From Chloroflexota bacterium (GTDB lineage: Bacteria > Chloroflexota > UBA6077 > JACCZL01), in the NCBI GenBank assembly GCA_020850535.1, contig JADZEM010000015.1:1-64000 (forward strand): a DNA stretch of 64,000 nucleotides. Direction: 5' to 3'. This document shows, piece by piece, positions 1-8,542 of this stretch. The translations under genes and the position numbers were made by a program. Below the pieces are notes generated by a model. That model ran no database searches. It saw only the letters and a program-made list of their open reading frames with translations, and was not told where the DNA came from. Every line of letters begins with the position of its first letter. The first letter of the stretch is position 1.

Positions 1-1
1 A

Positions 2-305
2 CTGGTGAGACTACAGCGTCGCGCAGCGACTGCAGGATCGTAGGCGGGGCTTTCAAGCCCCGACGCGGCGGCACGACGCGCTCAACATACGATTGCACTG
101 GTAGCAGCATCAGGGCGATGGCATGTTCATTGGTGTACCCGATGCATCATGGAACGGGCGGTCGGGGACTGAAGTCCCCGCCTACAGTCATTCAGTCGCT
201 GCGCGACGGACACCGGAAACGGCGTCGTCTGGTGAGACCGGGGCGTCGCGCAGCGACTGCAGGATCGTAGGCGGGGCTTTCAAGCCCCGACGCGGCGGCA
301 CGACG
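2..305. repeat. 77-bp direct duplication carrying a palindrome
   Basis: Bases 2-78 and 229-305 are near-identical at a constant offset of 227 bases; they differ mainly over about six bases near positions 11-17. Each copy carries the short palindrome GGGGCTTTCAAGCCCC followed by the same GC-rich tail. The second copy lies inside the larger inverted-repeat element at 111-327. The arrangement suggests that the window begins inside a string of such elements. I see no coding potential here. Confidence 0.85.
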
Positions 306-327
306 ACATCAACATGCAATCGCCCTG
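111..327. mobile_element. MITE-like element, copy A (long form)
   Basis: The ends are 15-bp inverted repeats: CAGGGCGATGGCATG at 111-125 and CATGCAATCGCCCTG at 313-327, matching at 14 of 15 positions. The interior holds the palindrome GGGGACTGAAGTCCCC near 164-179 plus an extra segment of about 110 bp that includes the second copy of the 77-bp duplication. Shorter relatives with the same ends and core lie at 7274-7380 and 27180-27287. No transposase is encoded, so it would be non-autonomous. No clear target duplication flanks this copy. Confidence 0.75.
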
Positions 328-401
328 CAGGCCGACAGCCTATCCTTGGCCCCAGATGAAGCGGCGAGCACCATCACACAGGCCGCCGAAGGAGGACGTC
401 G

Positions 402-803
402 ATGTCTCAGGAGATCCAGCCCGGGCTGATCGGCGAGGTCGCGCGAACCGTCACGCCCTCCGATCTCGCCAGCGCCGTTGGCTCAGGGCGGCTGGACGTG
501 TTCGGGACGCCGGCCATGCTGGCACTGGTCGAGCTCGCCGCCGTCAACGCCGTAGACCACCTGCTGCCCGACGGCTCGACGACGGTCGGCACGCGGCTGG
601 ACGTCCGGCACCTGTCACCGTCGCCGCTGGGCATCGAGGTCCGGGCGCGCGCCGAGTTGACGGCCGTCGAGGGCCGCAAGCTGAGCTTCCTGGTCGAAGC
701 GTTCGACGCGGTCGAGAAGATCGCCGAGGGCACCCACGAGCGGTTCATCGCCGATGGCGCGCGCCTGCTGGCCCGCGCCGAGGCCAAACTGCCGAAGACC
801 TAG
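402..803 (+). CDS. FlK-like thioesterase (hotdog fold)
   Basis: A 133-residue protein with the layout of the fluoroacetyl-CoA thioesterase-like family. The segment GTPAMLALVE (about residues 36-45) and the block TVGTRLDVRHLSPSPLG (about 62-78) fit the hotdog helix and first strands. The family hydrolyses small acyl-CoA thioesters in the cytoplasm; the actual substrate cannot be read from sequence, and fluoroacetate use is not implied. GGAGG lies six bases before the ATG and decides the start. It stands alone between a repeat region and a secreted-protein gene. Confidence 0.8.
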   Translation: MSQEIQPGLIGEVARTVTPSDLASAVGSGRLDVFGTPAMLALVELAAVNAVDHLLPDGSTTVGTRLDVRHLSPSPLGIEVRARAELTAVEGRKLSFLVEAFDAVEKIAEGTHERFIADGARLLARAEAKLPKT

Positions 804-1034
804 CAGGCACGGCATCGCGCTCAGTTGCCGCTCCGGCTCGAAACGTGTATCGGGCCGACGCAGTCACTATGCCCTCACACCAAACACACTGGAATGCAAC
901 GAAACTGCAAACATTTCTACACATTTCAGGGGCAGCCATCTCGGCTGCCTCATTCTGTCGTTATGGTCTGCGGGTCAACGATGACGGCCTGCGAAGTCCG
1001 GAATACAACCTTCACAGTGGAGAGTGATTCGAAC

Positions 1035-1379
1035 ATGCGTCGCCTGTTTTTCAGCCGCCTCGGCGGTGCGATGCTCGCGTTGGCGCTGGTCATCGGGAGC
1101 GTCTCGACGGCGTTTGCCGATCCGCGTGACTTTGTCCTGAACAATGCCACCGGCCGGGTTATCACCGAGGTCTACGTGACGCCGTCCAACCTGGACGACT
1201 GGGGCGAGGACATCCTCGGGCAGGACGTGCTCGAAGCCGGTCAGAGCGTGACCATCAAGTTCTCGCGCTTCAAGGAAGGCGACTGCTACTACGACGTCAA
1301 GGTGATCGTGGTGGACGGTGGCGAGGGTGAGCTGAATCAGGTCAACCTCTGCGAGACCCAGACCGTCACCTTCAACTGA
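1035..1379 (+). CDS. Small secreted protein of unknown function
   Basis: The 114-residue product begins with a clear signal peptide (MRRLFFSRLGG, then a hydrophobic stretch, probable cleavage after AFA near residue 29). The mature part is about 85 residues, beta-rich and acidic, with two cysteines (in DCYYD and NLCETQ) that could form a disulfide. An upstream in-frame extension exists, but the ATG at 1035 is chosen because it puts the signal peptide at the N-terminus and has GGAGAG upstream. I do not recognise a characterised family. A strong hairpin terminator follows. Confidence 0.75.
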   Translation: MRRLFFSRLGGAMLALALVIGSVSTAFADPRDFVLNNATGRVITEVYVTPSNLDDWGEDILGQDVLEAGQSVTIKFSRFKEGDCYYDVKVIVVDGGEGELNQVNLCETQTVTFN

Positions 1380-1412
1380 GGACGGCTGGCTCATCCACAG
1401 CGCAGACAACAG

Positions 1413-1450
1413 AAGCGAGGGCTGCCGCCATGGCAGTCCTCGCTTCTTTC
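1413..1450 (+). terminator. Rho-independent-type terminator
   Basis: AAGCGAGGGCTGCC and its near-perfect inverted copy GGCAGTCCTCGCTT form a 14-bp stem with one mismatch and a five-base loop, followed by a short pyrimidine run (CTTTC). It lies 33 bases after the secreted-protein gene and before the convergent VOC gene, so it could serve both strands. Confidence 0.7.
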
Positions 1451-1480
1451 CGGTCCGGGCTGCGCCGGTCAGGTCCGCCG

Positions 1481-1912
1481 TCAGACGGGTGGGCGCTCCA
1501 GCGGACGAGCGAAGCTGAGCTCGTGGCCATCCGGGTCCGTCAGGTGGAAGTAGCGCTCGCCCCAGGGCGCATCCGCCGGCGGGAACTGCGGTGAGAGACC
1601 GCCAGCAATGGCGCACTGGTACGCGGCGTCGACGTCCGAGACGTGGAAGATCACGCGCCCCCACCAGCCCAGCTCCCGCTCACGCGGGACCAGGATAATG
1701 TTCAGGTAGCTGCTCCCATGCGTCAGCTCGCCAGCCCGAAAACTCGTGAAGTCGGCGTCCTCGCCGCCGTAGTGAATCGGGAAGCCCAGCGCACGATAGA
1801 AGCGAACAGACCGCGCCATGTCGTGGGTTGCCAGGGTGATCGCGCTCACCGCCTCAAGCGCGAACGTCGGCCGGCCCGCCTTCCGACCCTCGACCTCCTG
1901 CGTGATAGCCAT
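1481..1912 (-). CDS. VOC family (glyoxalase/bleomycin-resistance-like) protein
   Basis: A 143-residue single-module vicinal-oxygen-chelate protein. The first beta-alpha unit is ITLATHDMARSVRFYRALGF (about residues 25-44) and the C-terminal unit ends in YFHLTDPDGHELSFARP, the usual PDG[HN]xLxF signature with a metal-ligand Glu. The family includes lyases, dioxygenases and drug-binding proteins, and the substrate cannot be predicted. It is transcribed toward the terminator at 1413-1450, alone. The 207-bp gap to the next gene contains nothing I recognise. Confidence 0.85.
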   Translation of the reverse strand: MAITQEVEGRKAGRPTFALEAVSAITLATHDMARSVRFYRALGFPIHYGGEDADFTSFRAGELTHGSSYLNIILVPRERELGWWGRVIFHVSDVDAAYQCAIAGGLSPQFPPADAPWGERYFHLTDPDGHELSFARPLERPPV

Positions 1913-2119
1913 AGCTCACATCCCTTCTGCCGCTGAGTTCAGGATACGGCCGAACACGCGCGCGCGTATACCAAAAAACGACGGATCTCTCCGTCGTGAT
2001 GCAGGCCGAGGCATCGAATCACACGAAGTCTGGCCCGGCGAGGCCGATCCCTCGACCCCGTACACGGATGAGGGGGCGGCGCCACCGGGCCGGTCTGTGC
2101 GAATCGGTGGGGACTGATC

Positions 2120-3316
2120 TCAGTCGAAGAACCCGGCATCCTCCGGCTTGAGGTACTGCCGCGCCTTCTCGGTATCGATCTCGATGCCCAGTCCTGGCCG
2201 ATCCCAGACGGTGATGTGGCCGTCTTGCACGATCGGGTCCGGGAGGCCCTTGACGATGTCGTACCACCAGGCCGGCTTGCCGTAGGGGTACTCGAACGCG
2301 ATGAAGTTGTGAGGCATGGCCGCCGAGACCTGCACGAGCGCCGCCAGCCCGATGACGCCGTCGAAGACGCCGTGCGGGGCCATCATGATGCCGTGGAGGT
2401 CGGCGTACTCCGCGATCCACTTCAGCTCGGCGATGCCGCCAACATCCTCCGGGTCCGGCCCCACGACGTTGATCGCCTGACGCTCAATCAAGTCCTTGAA
2501 GTTGTGGCGCAGGTAGATCTGCTCGCCGGTGTGGATCGGCGTGGTGGTGTTCCAGGTCACGTCGCGGTAGACCTCGGCGCTCACATACGGGGTGTAGTCC
2601 CCGGTGATCATGTCCTCGAGCCACATCAGGTTGTACGGCTCGACAGCCTTCGCGAACTTGAGGGCGTCCTTCGGGGAGAACCCGGGGCCGCAATCGAGCG
2701 CCAGTCCGATCTCATCGCCGGTCACGGCCTTCATCGCCTCGACGCACGCCACGAGGTGCTTCAGCCCCTTCTCGGTGAGAGCGCCACGGTCCAGCGCGCC
2801 GTGCAGCCCGGCCGGGCGTGGGTCGCCGTAGAAGAAGTCGGGCACGATGCGCTTCATCGGGCTGTGAAACCCGATGGGTTGCTTGATGATCGTGAAGCCC
2901 TCGGGCGCGGCCACCATTCCGCGGGTGACCTCGGCGTACTCCTCGGGGGTGTACGACTCCATCGGGAAACGCAGCCCGCCGTTGTAGATGCGGACGCGGT
3001 CCCGCACTTTGCCGCCGAGCAGTTTGTAGACGGGGACGCCGGCCGCCTTCCCGGCGATGTCCCACAGCGCGATCTCGATGGCACTGATGGCGCTGCCCCA
3101 CGGCTTGAACGCCCCGCGCTGGCGAATCTTGAGCATGACGCGCTCGACGTTGGTGGGGTCTTCGCCGAGGATCGCGTCCTTGAAGAAGAGGACGTTCGGG
3201 ACGATGTACGGCTTGGTGGACTCGATCTGGCCGTAGCCGTCGATACCCTCATCGGTGAGGATGCGGATGACCGGGTTCTCACCCAGCACCACGCATCGGA
3301 GATCGGTGATCTTCAT
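2120..3316 (-). CDS. Mandelate racemase/muconate lactonizing-type dehydratase (enolase superfamily)
   Basis: A 398-residue protein. The N-terminal capping domain starts MKITDLRCVVLG. The barrel carries the three metal-ligand segments in order: LALDCGPG, LMWLEDM and HTGEQIY, then MAPHGV with a candidate catalytic His. This fits the D-galactonate/D-mannonate dehydratase side of the superfamily, which dehydrates sugar acids. The reading frame continues 180 codons upstream, but that part lies over the divergent gene; the ATG at 3316 starts the conserved domain. The divergent sugar-isomerase-like neighbour supports a role in carbohydrate catabolism. Confidence 0.85.
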   Translation of the reverse strand: MKITDLRCVVLGENPVIRILTDEGIDGYGQIESTKPYIVPNVLFFKDAILGEDPTNVERVMLKIRQRGAFKPWGSAISAIEIALWDIAGKAAGVPVYKLLGGKVRDRVRIYNGGLRFPMESYTPEEYAEVTRGMVAAPEGFTIIKQPIGFHSPMKRIVPDFFYGDPRPAGLHGALDRGALTEKGLKHLVACVEAMKAVTGDEIGLALDCGPGFSPKDALKFAKAVEPYNLMWLEDMITGDYTPYVSAEVYRDVTWNTTTPIHTGEQIYLRHNFKDLIERQAINVVGPDPEDVGGIAELKWIAEYADLHGIMMAPHGVFDGVIGLAALVQVSAAMPHNFIAFEYPYGKPAWWYDIVKGLPDPIVQDGHITVWDRPGLGIEIDTEKARQYLKPEDAGFFD

Positions 3317-3464
3317 GCCAGCTCCCTCATTGGATCGCGCGGTCGATGCGGATGGTACCGCGCAGGGCGGTTTCCCGGGCGGCGCCCGTCCCGAGCGGCT
3401 GGACACCGCGGTCCCGGACGTGCGACCGTACCAGGCAGCCGGTGTGGGCAAGGGAGTGCGGGCC

Positions 3465-4292
3465 ATGCGACTGTCGCTGTCGGTGCGGATCGCCGAGCTG
3501 CAAGCACAGAAGGATCGCGCCTTCATGCCCCTGGCAGAGCTGGCGTCGCTGGCCCGCGAGGTCGGCTTCGAAGGCCTCTCGATGCGGGCCTCGGCGGTAT
3601 CCGTGGACTCGCCGCCCGAGCGCGTGCAGGAGGTCCGCGCGCTGCTCGACCGCCTCGGACTGGCCGTCTCGATGGTGACGGGCGACGTACCGCTGGCTGC
3701 CAATACCGGCGATGTGGCGCGTGTGCTGCGCGATCCGCTGCCGTACATCCGTCTCGCGCAGGCGCTGGGCTGCGACCTGATCCGCGTGATGGTCCGCACC
3801 GATGAGGAGGTCGAGTTGCTGAGGTCGGCCTGCGACACGGCTGCCGCCGAGGGCATCCGGATCGCCCATCAGACCCACTTCTTCACCCTGCTCGAAACGG
3901 TGGACGAGTGCCTGGACATCCTCCAGCGGGTGGACCGCCCGAACTTCGGCATCACGTTCGAGCCGGCCAACCTGCTGATCTGCGGCAGCGAGTACGGTCG
4001 GCGGGCCGTCGAGCGGCTGGCGCCGTACCTGTTCAACGCCTACTTTCAGAACATGCGCCTCGCGCCAGACGGGCCGGTCCGCTGGCGGCACCGCGACGGC
4101 GGCCCTGAGGTCCGCGCCGAGTACACGCCGGTCGGAGACCGCTCGGCCATCGACGTCGCGGAGATCGTCTCAGCCCTGCGTGAGGTGGGGTACGACGGCT
4201 GGTTCACGGTCCACCAGCCGTTGCAGCCGGGGCAGACCGTCGAGCAGGCGATCCGCGAGTCATACGCGGCAGTGGGGCCGCTGCTCGCCTGA
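3465..4292 (+). CDS. Sugar phosphate isomerase/epimerase-like TIM-barrel protein
   Basis: A 275-residue protein of the xylose-isomerase-like/AP-endonuclease-2 barrel family. Typical segments are the N-terminal MRLSLSVRIAELQ, the metal-site region IAHQTHFFTLLETVDECLDI and ITFEPANLLICG, and the C-terminal VGYDGWFTVHQP. Such proteins isomerise or epimerise keto-sugars, or act on inositol derivatives. The ATG at 3465 is chosen over upstream in-frame starts because GGGAG lies 7-11 bases before it and the upstream part has no domain. It is divergent from the dehydratase with a 148-bp shared control region. Confidence 0.8.
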   Translation: MRLSLSVRIAELQAQKDRAFMPLAELASLAREVGFEGLSMRASAVSVDSPPERVQEVRALLDRLGLAVSMVTGDVPLAANTGDVARVLRDPLPYIRLAQALGCDLIRVMVRTDEEVELLRSACDTAAAEGIRIAHQTHFFTLLETVDECLDILQRVDRPNFGITFEPANLLICGSEYGRRAVERLAPYLFNAYFQNMRLAPDGPVRWRHRDGGPEVRAEYTPVGDRSAIDVAEIVSALREVGYDGWFTVHQPLQPGQTVEQAIRESYAAVGPLLA

Positions 4293-4373
4293 GCGCCCGC
4301 TGCTCTCCCGAGCGCCGGCGCGCCCCCGCATCCAGCCGGGCACGCGCCGCCCACTCCCTGTTTGCGCCTGCCG

Positions 4374-6977
4374 TCAGGACAGGATCTCGACGTACCCCTC
4401 CGTGCCATGCACCCGGATCCGCTGTCCATCCCGGATCAGGCTGGTCGCCTGCTCGACGCCGACCACCGCCGGCAACCCGTACTCCCGCGCGATCACCGCC
4501 CCGTGGGTCATCAGGCCACCCACCTCGGTTACCAGGCCACCGATGGCAACGAAGAGCGGCGTCCAGCTCGGATCGGTGAAGGCGGTGACCAGAATGTCGC
4601 CCGGTTCCAGGTCGGCGCCTGCCATATCCAGGATCACGCGCGCCCGCCCCTCGACCATCCCCGCCGACACCGGCAGACCAGCCAGCGCACCGGCCGGCAG
4701 GTCGTCGCGGTGGTACGCCCCGGTCAGGGCTTCGCCGTCAGACGTCAGGACGCGCGGCGGCGTGAGCGACTGATAGGTGCGAAACTCATCCTTGCGCTGG
4801 CGGATCAGCCCCGGGTCGACCTGCTGCGTGCGCGCGCCATCATGCAACTCCTGAACAGTGAGAAAGAAGGCGTCTTCTCGCGTCCGCAACACGCCGACGG
4901 CCACCAGCCGGTCGGCTTCCGCCATCAACGCCTGCTTGTACACGGCGTAGCGGCAGACCATGCCGTACTTCGGAAACTCGCGGTAGCCAGCGAACGTCCG
5001 GAGCCGGTCGATCATCCGTTGGGTCTCGGCGGCCCTTTCCGCGCCATCTGGCAGGGCGCGGACGCGCTCCACCAGTTCGTGCGCCTTCTCAGCAGCTTCC
5101 TGCCGTCCCCGCTCGAAGCGCCGCATGCCCTCGCCCGGCCCGAAATTCCTGACGTTGCTGAGGATCATCGGGATGAGCGCGGACGGGCGCTCGCTCCAAC
5201 GCGGCCTCGTGATGTCGATCTCGCCGACACAGCGCATGCCGTACCGGTCGAGGAAGCCCCGGATCGCCGCCGCCTGACCGCTGGGCAGCCTGGACAGGTC
5301 GTCCAGAAAACCGTCGTCCTGGATCTGCTCCAGGAACGCCACCACGGCAGGCGACGTGCGAACCACATCCGCAACGTCGAGCAGCGCCAGCCCCATCTCG
5401 GACGTGACGTTGTCGGGCACGGACTGAGAAAGCGTGTGGGCAGCGTCCTTCTCGCCGAGCCACACGCGCAGGTGGTCGTTGAGCCACCAGGTCGCCTCGA
5501 CACTGGCCACGATCGCCTGATGGCTCTGTGGGTCGAACAGGAGTCGCTTCAGCTCCTGGAGATCGGCCAGGATGAAGTCGAACAGCGCCGGTCCCGATTT
5601 CGAACGAATCGCGTCCTTCAGCGCGGCCAGCGAATCGTGCATGCGCCCGACCAGACCGGCGACGATGGCCGGGTCGTTCGCGATGGGCGCTGGCGTGCCG
5701 CCTGCCGCCGGTCCGGCCGCCGGGGCCACGCCGGCTCCGTCGTCAGGAAGCGCTCGGAGCCTGTCGTCCCGAGCAATCACCGTTCGCAGGGCGTCCCCAA
5801 GCAGCGGATCTGACCGCCCAACAAGCTCCAGCAGCCCGGATTGCCCTGCCGGCGAGGACAGCTCAGCGGTCACGTCCACGAACAGCCGCCCGCCGGCCGT
5901 CAGCATCGGTCGCAAGGCCGTCAACTGCCACATCGACAGCCCCAGCTGGAGGATCGGGTCGGTCATCATCTGCTGGTGGCCGACCGAGATGTAAACGTGG
6001 TACTCGCCGTCCTCCGCTTCGGGGATCGGGAACAGCGTAGTGACCGGCCGGCTCTGGACGATCTGGAAGCTGCCGTCGTCCAGACACCACTCAATGTCCT
6101 GCGGGCGCCCGAACTGGGCCTCGATCCGCCGGCCAAGCTGCGCGAGCTGGACGATCTGCTCGTCGGTCAGGGCCGGCTGCTGCTGGCGCGCTGGCGCAAC
6201 CTCCTGCCGGATGGTGCCGCCACCCGGTGCAGCGCCGATCTCCAGGCGCTTGGCGGCCACCGTCCTGGCGACGATCTCGCCGTCACGCACCTTGTAGACG
6301 TCCGCGTTCACCAGTCCGGACACCAGGGCCTCGCCCAGGCCGAAGCTGGCCTCGATGGAGGCGACCTTCCGATTGCCGGTGATCGGATCGGCGGTGAACA
6401 GGATGCCCGCCGCCTGCGGAAAGACCATCCGCTGCACCACGACGGCCATCCGCGCCGTCCGATGGTCGATGCCGTTCCGCAGCCGGTAGGTCACCGCGCG
6501 CTCGGTGAACAGCGAGGCCCAGCAGCGGCTGACATGCTGAAGGATCGCTCGCGGCCCGACGACGTTGAGGTAAGTGTCCTGCTGGCCCGCGAAGGAGGCC
6601 GTCGGCAAGTCCTCCGCCGTCGCGCTGGAACGGACCGCGTAGGCCTCCTGCCCCCCAACGCGCGCGAGGCGGTCCGCGATCTCCGCCGCCACATCATCTG
6701 GCATGGCGACGCTTTCGATGGCCTGGCGAACTTCCCCGCTCAGCACCCGGATCGCCTCGCGGTCATCCGGCCAGAGGTCGGCGAGGCGGGCGATCTGCTG
6801 GTCAAGCGACGGCGCTTCGGCCATGATCCGCACAAAGGCGGCCGTCGTCACGCAGAAGGCGGGCGGCACGCGGACGCCATCGATGCGCGCAAGCTCGCCC
6901 AGGTGCGCGCCCTTTCCGCCCACGACGGCAAGCTGTGTTCGGTCGATCTCCTGAAGATCCAGCACGTAGCAGCGCAT
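4374..6977 (-). CDS. rph: Rifamycin phosphotransferase (RPH), rifamycin-inactivating
   Basis: The 867-residue length equals that of the characterised Listeria enzyme as I recall it. Domains in order are the ATP-grasp (GGKGAHLGELAR near residue 20; AVRSSATAEDLPTASFAGQQ near 120; QDIEWCLDDGSFQIVQSRP near 310), the helical antibiotic-binding region (about 330-750) and the swivelling phosphohistidine domain (GGLMTHGAVIAREYG). Counting back from the end puts the catalytic His at 825. The enzyme uses ATP to phosphorylate the ansa bridge of rifamycins, releasing AMP and phosphate. Plain PEP synthase is less likely because its C-terminal PEP barrel is absent. Start: ATG after GGGGAGGAGCGG. An upstream extension is rejected. 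Confidence 0.9.
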   Translation of the reverse strand: MRCYVLDLQEIDRTQLAVVGGKGAHLGELARIDGVRVPPAFCVTTAAFVRIMAEAPSLDQQIARLADLWPDDREAIRVLSGEVRQAIESVAMPDDVAAEIADRLARVGGQEAYAVRSSATAEDLPTASFAGQQDTYLNVVGPRAILQHVSRCWASLFTERAVTYRLRNGIDHRTARMAVVVQRMVFPQAAGILFTADPITGNRKVASIEASFGLGEALVSGLVNADVYKVRDGEIVARTVAAKRLEIGAAPGGGTIRQEVAPARQQQPALTDEQIVQLAQLGRRIEAQFGRPQDIEWCLDDGSFQIVQSRPVTTLFPIPEAEDGEYHVYISVGHQQMMTDPILQLGLSMWQLTALRPMLTAGGRLFVDVTAELSSPAGQSGLLELVGRSDPLLGDALRTVIARDDRLRALPDDGAGVAPAAGPAAGGTPAPIANDPAIVAGLVGRMHDSLAALKDAIRSKSGPALFDFILADLQELKRLLFDPQSHQAIVASVEATWWLNDHLRVWLGEKDAAHTLSQSVPDNVTSEMGLALLDVADVVRTSPAVVAFLEQIQDDGFLDDLSRLPSGQAAAIRGFLDRYGMRCVGEIDITRPRWSERPSALIPMILSNVRNFGPGEGMRRFERGRQEAAEKAHELVERVRALPDGAERAAETQRMIDRLRTFAGYREFPKYGMVCRYAVYKQALMAEADRLVAVGVLRTREDAFFLTVQELHDGARTQQVDPGLIRQRKDEFRTYQSLTPPRVLTSDGEALTGAYHRDDLPAGALAGLPVSAGMVEGRARVILDMAGADLEPGDILVTAFTDPSWTPLFVAIGGLVTEVGGLMTHGAVIAREYGLPAVVGVEQATSLIRDGQRIRVHGTEGYVEILS

Positions 6978-7100
6978 CCGCTCCTCCCCGTCCGGTGTTG
7001 TTGAGCGTGCTGCAGCGCGGCACTGGCGCAGCGAGACAGGCATGTCGCGACTCCAGCGTCGGGAGTCCATGCCGAGGACGGCCATTCTGCCAGGGGAGGG

Positions 7101-7119
7101 CGCTCTTGCGGCAAGTCCC
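7101..7119 (-). promoter_or_regulatory. Rifamycin-associated-element-like palindrome upstream of rph
   Basis: The rph-strand sequence GGGACTTGCCGCAAGAGCG matches 14 of 19 positions of the actinobacterial consensus GGGGCTTGCGGCAAGGCCC (consensus from memory), including both CTTGC/GCAAG arms with a one-base centre. It lies about 125 bases before the rph start, and a TATACC box lies just upstream on the same strand. In actinobacteria this element marks rifamycin-inducible resistance genes. Confidence 0.6.
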
Positions 7120-7273
7120 ACGTCGGGGTATACATTTGAAGTGGGGAGGAGCATGCACGCTCGTCCCCTTCTTTGTCGGGCACGAGCCGACAGCCCCGGT
7201 TCAACGCCGCAACGATGCCGCTCCCCTACCGTATCGATGGCGCACTGACCAGGCACGCTGGGCGCGACGGTCA

Positions 7274-7380
7274 CAGGGCAATTGCATGACAAGCACGTCC
7301 TGCGACCCCGGCGGGGACTTCAGTCCCTGACCGCCCGATGCACCGTCTTCGGGAACACCAGAGATCATGCAATCGCCCTG
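7274..7380. mobile_element. MITE-like element, copy B
   Basis: The 107-bp element has terminal inverted repeats CAGGGCAATTGCATG (7274-7288) and CATGCAATCGCCCTG (7366-7380), 14 of 15 matching. The core GGGGACTTCAGTCCC is shared with copies A and C. It lies between the divergent rph and SMP-30 genes. I see no target duplication at this copy. Confidence 0.8.
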
Positions 7381-7530
7381 CAGTTGGTCCAGCGCGGGTG
7401 GGGATCGAGGCGCGATCCGGGGTACCCTGCCTCGCGTCGCCTCCGCTCCCGCGCGCGACGCCACCATCTCGGCTGCCGTCTGCTGAGCGCCATCGTCGGC
7501 GATGCGACGGCTGGCTCGCTCGGAGTGACC

Positions 7531-8526
7531 ATGACCGGAACTGGCCGCGACTACGGTCTGAACGCCATGCCCCTGCGCTACCCCGATCCTGACGTTGTCG
7601 TGCTCGACAAGCGCTTTGCGGCGCTCCAGCAGGGCAACACGCCGATCCAGCGCCTCTGGACCGGCTCGCTGTGGGCCGAGGGGCCAGCCTGGAGCGCCAA
7701 CGGCCGCTACCTCGTCTGGAGCGACATCCCGAACAACCGGCAGCTTCGCTGGCTGGACGAGGACGGCCACGTCTCGGTGTTCCGCAGCCCCTCTGGCAAC
7801 AGCAACGGCAACACCTTCGACGCGCAGGGACGGCAGATCTCCTGCGAGCACCTGAACCGGCGGGTGGTCCGCTACGAGCTGGACGGCTCGCAGACGGTCC
7901 TGGCCGACGCCTACGAGGGTAAGCCCCTGAACTCTCCGAACGACGTAGCCGTGCATGCCGACGGCTCGGTCTGGTTCACGGACCCGCCGTACGGCACCAT
8001 CGCGGTCGGCGGGTACGAGGGCACCCCGGGCGGCAAGGTCTACCACGACTGCTTCGTCTACCGTGTGGACGCAACCAGCGGCGCGGTGACCCGCGTCCTG
8101 CCGGTCAGTGAGATGGACCGCCCGAACGGTCTCTGCTTCTCGCCCGACTTCTCGCGGCTCTACGTCGTGGACACTGGCGAGCCAAAGGACATCCGCGTCT
8201 ACGACGTGGTGGATGGCACGAAGCTGGCGAACGGCCGCCAGTTCACCGACCTCTCGATCACGGTGGACGGCGAGAAGAAGAACGCGATGTCGGACGGCAT
8301 CCGCGTGGACATCCACGGCAACGTCTGGTCGGCGGCGGCCGGCGGGCCGGGCATCGACGGCGTCCAGGTCTTCACGCCGGAGGGCGAGCGGATCGGGCAG
8401 ATCCTGCTGCCGGAGCGCTGCGCCAACCTCTGCTTCGGCGGGGCGAAGCGCAACCGGCTGTTCATGGCCGCCAGCCAGTCGATCTACTCGCTGTACGTGA
8501 ACACGCGCGGCGCCCACTGGAGCTGA
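7531..8526 (+). CDS. SMP-30/gluconolactonase family beta-propeller hydrolase
   Basis: A 331-residue six-bladed propeller protein. Signature segments are WAEGPAWSANGRYLVWSDIP (metal-ligand Glu), LNSPNDVAVHADGSVWFTDP (Asn ligand and conserved DP), MDRPNGLCFSPD and the metal-ligand Asp in MSDGIRVDIHGNVW. The family hydrolyses sugar lactones such as gluconolactone using one divalent cation. The ATG at 7531 has GGAG five bases upstream; an in-frame GTG lies six bases earlier. The gene is followed by a repeat hairpin and a CehA-like gene on the same strand, possibly co-transcribed. Confidence 0.85.
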   Translation: MTGTGRDYGLNAMPLRYPDPDVVVLDKRFAALQQGNTPIQRLWTGSLWAEGPAWSANGRYLVWSDIPNNRQLRWLDEDGHVSVFRSPSGNSNGNTFDAQGRQISCEHLNRRVVRYELDGSQTVLADAYEGKPLNSPNDVAVHADGSVWFTDPPYGTIAVGGYEGTPGGKVYHDCFVYRVDATSGAVTRVLPVSEMDRPNGLCFSPDFSRLYVVDTGEPKDIRVYDVVDGTKLANGRQFTDLSITVDGEKKNAMSDGIRVDIHGNVWSAAAGGPGIDGVQVFTPEGERIGQILLPERCANLCFGGAKRNRLFMAASQSIYSLYVNTRGAHWS

Positions 8527-8542
8527 CCGGAGGGCCATAGGA

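Noticed and set aside
314-1027. 237-codon plus-strand ORF across the thioesterase gene
   Set aside because: Arg-rich shadow frame overlapping the FlK-like gene and the following non-coding gap.
2216-3805. 529-codon plus-strand ORF opposite the enolase-superfamily gene
   Set aside because: It is the antisense frame of a clear dehydratase and shows Asp/Val/His-biased shadow composition with no domain.
3317-3856. N-terminal extension of the dehydratase reading frame
   Set aside because: It overlaps the divergent isomerase-like gene, and the conserved domain begins at the ATG at 3316.
4374-6977. Phosphoenolpyruvate synthase call
   Set aside because: The C-terminal PEP-binding barrel is missing, and length, middle region and position of the phospho-His match rifamycin phosphotransferase.
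4362-7004. Long plus-strand ORFs opposite rph
   Set aside because: They mirror the coding frame of a well-supported 867-residue enzyme and have no recognisable motifs.
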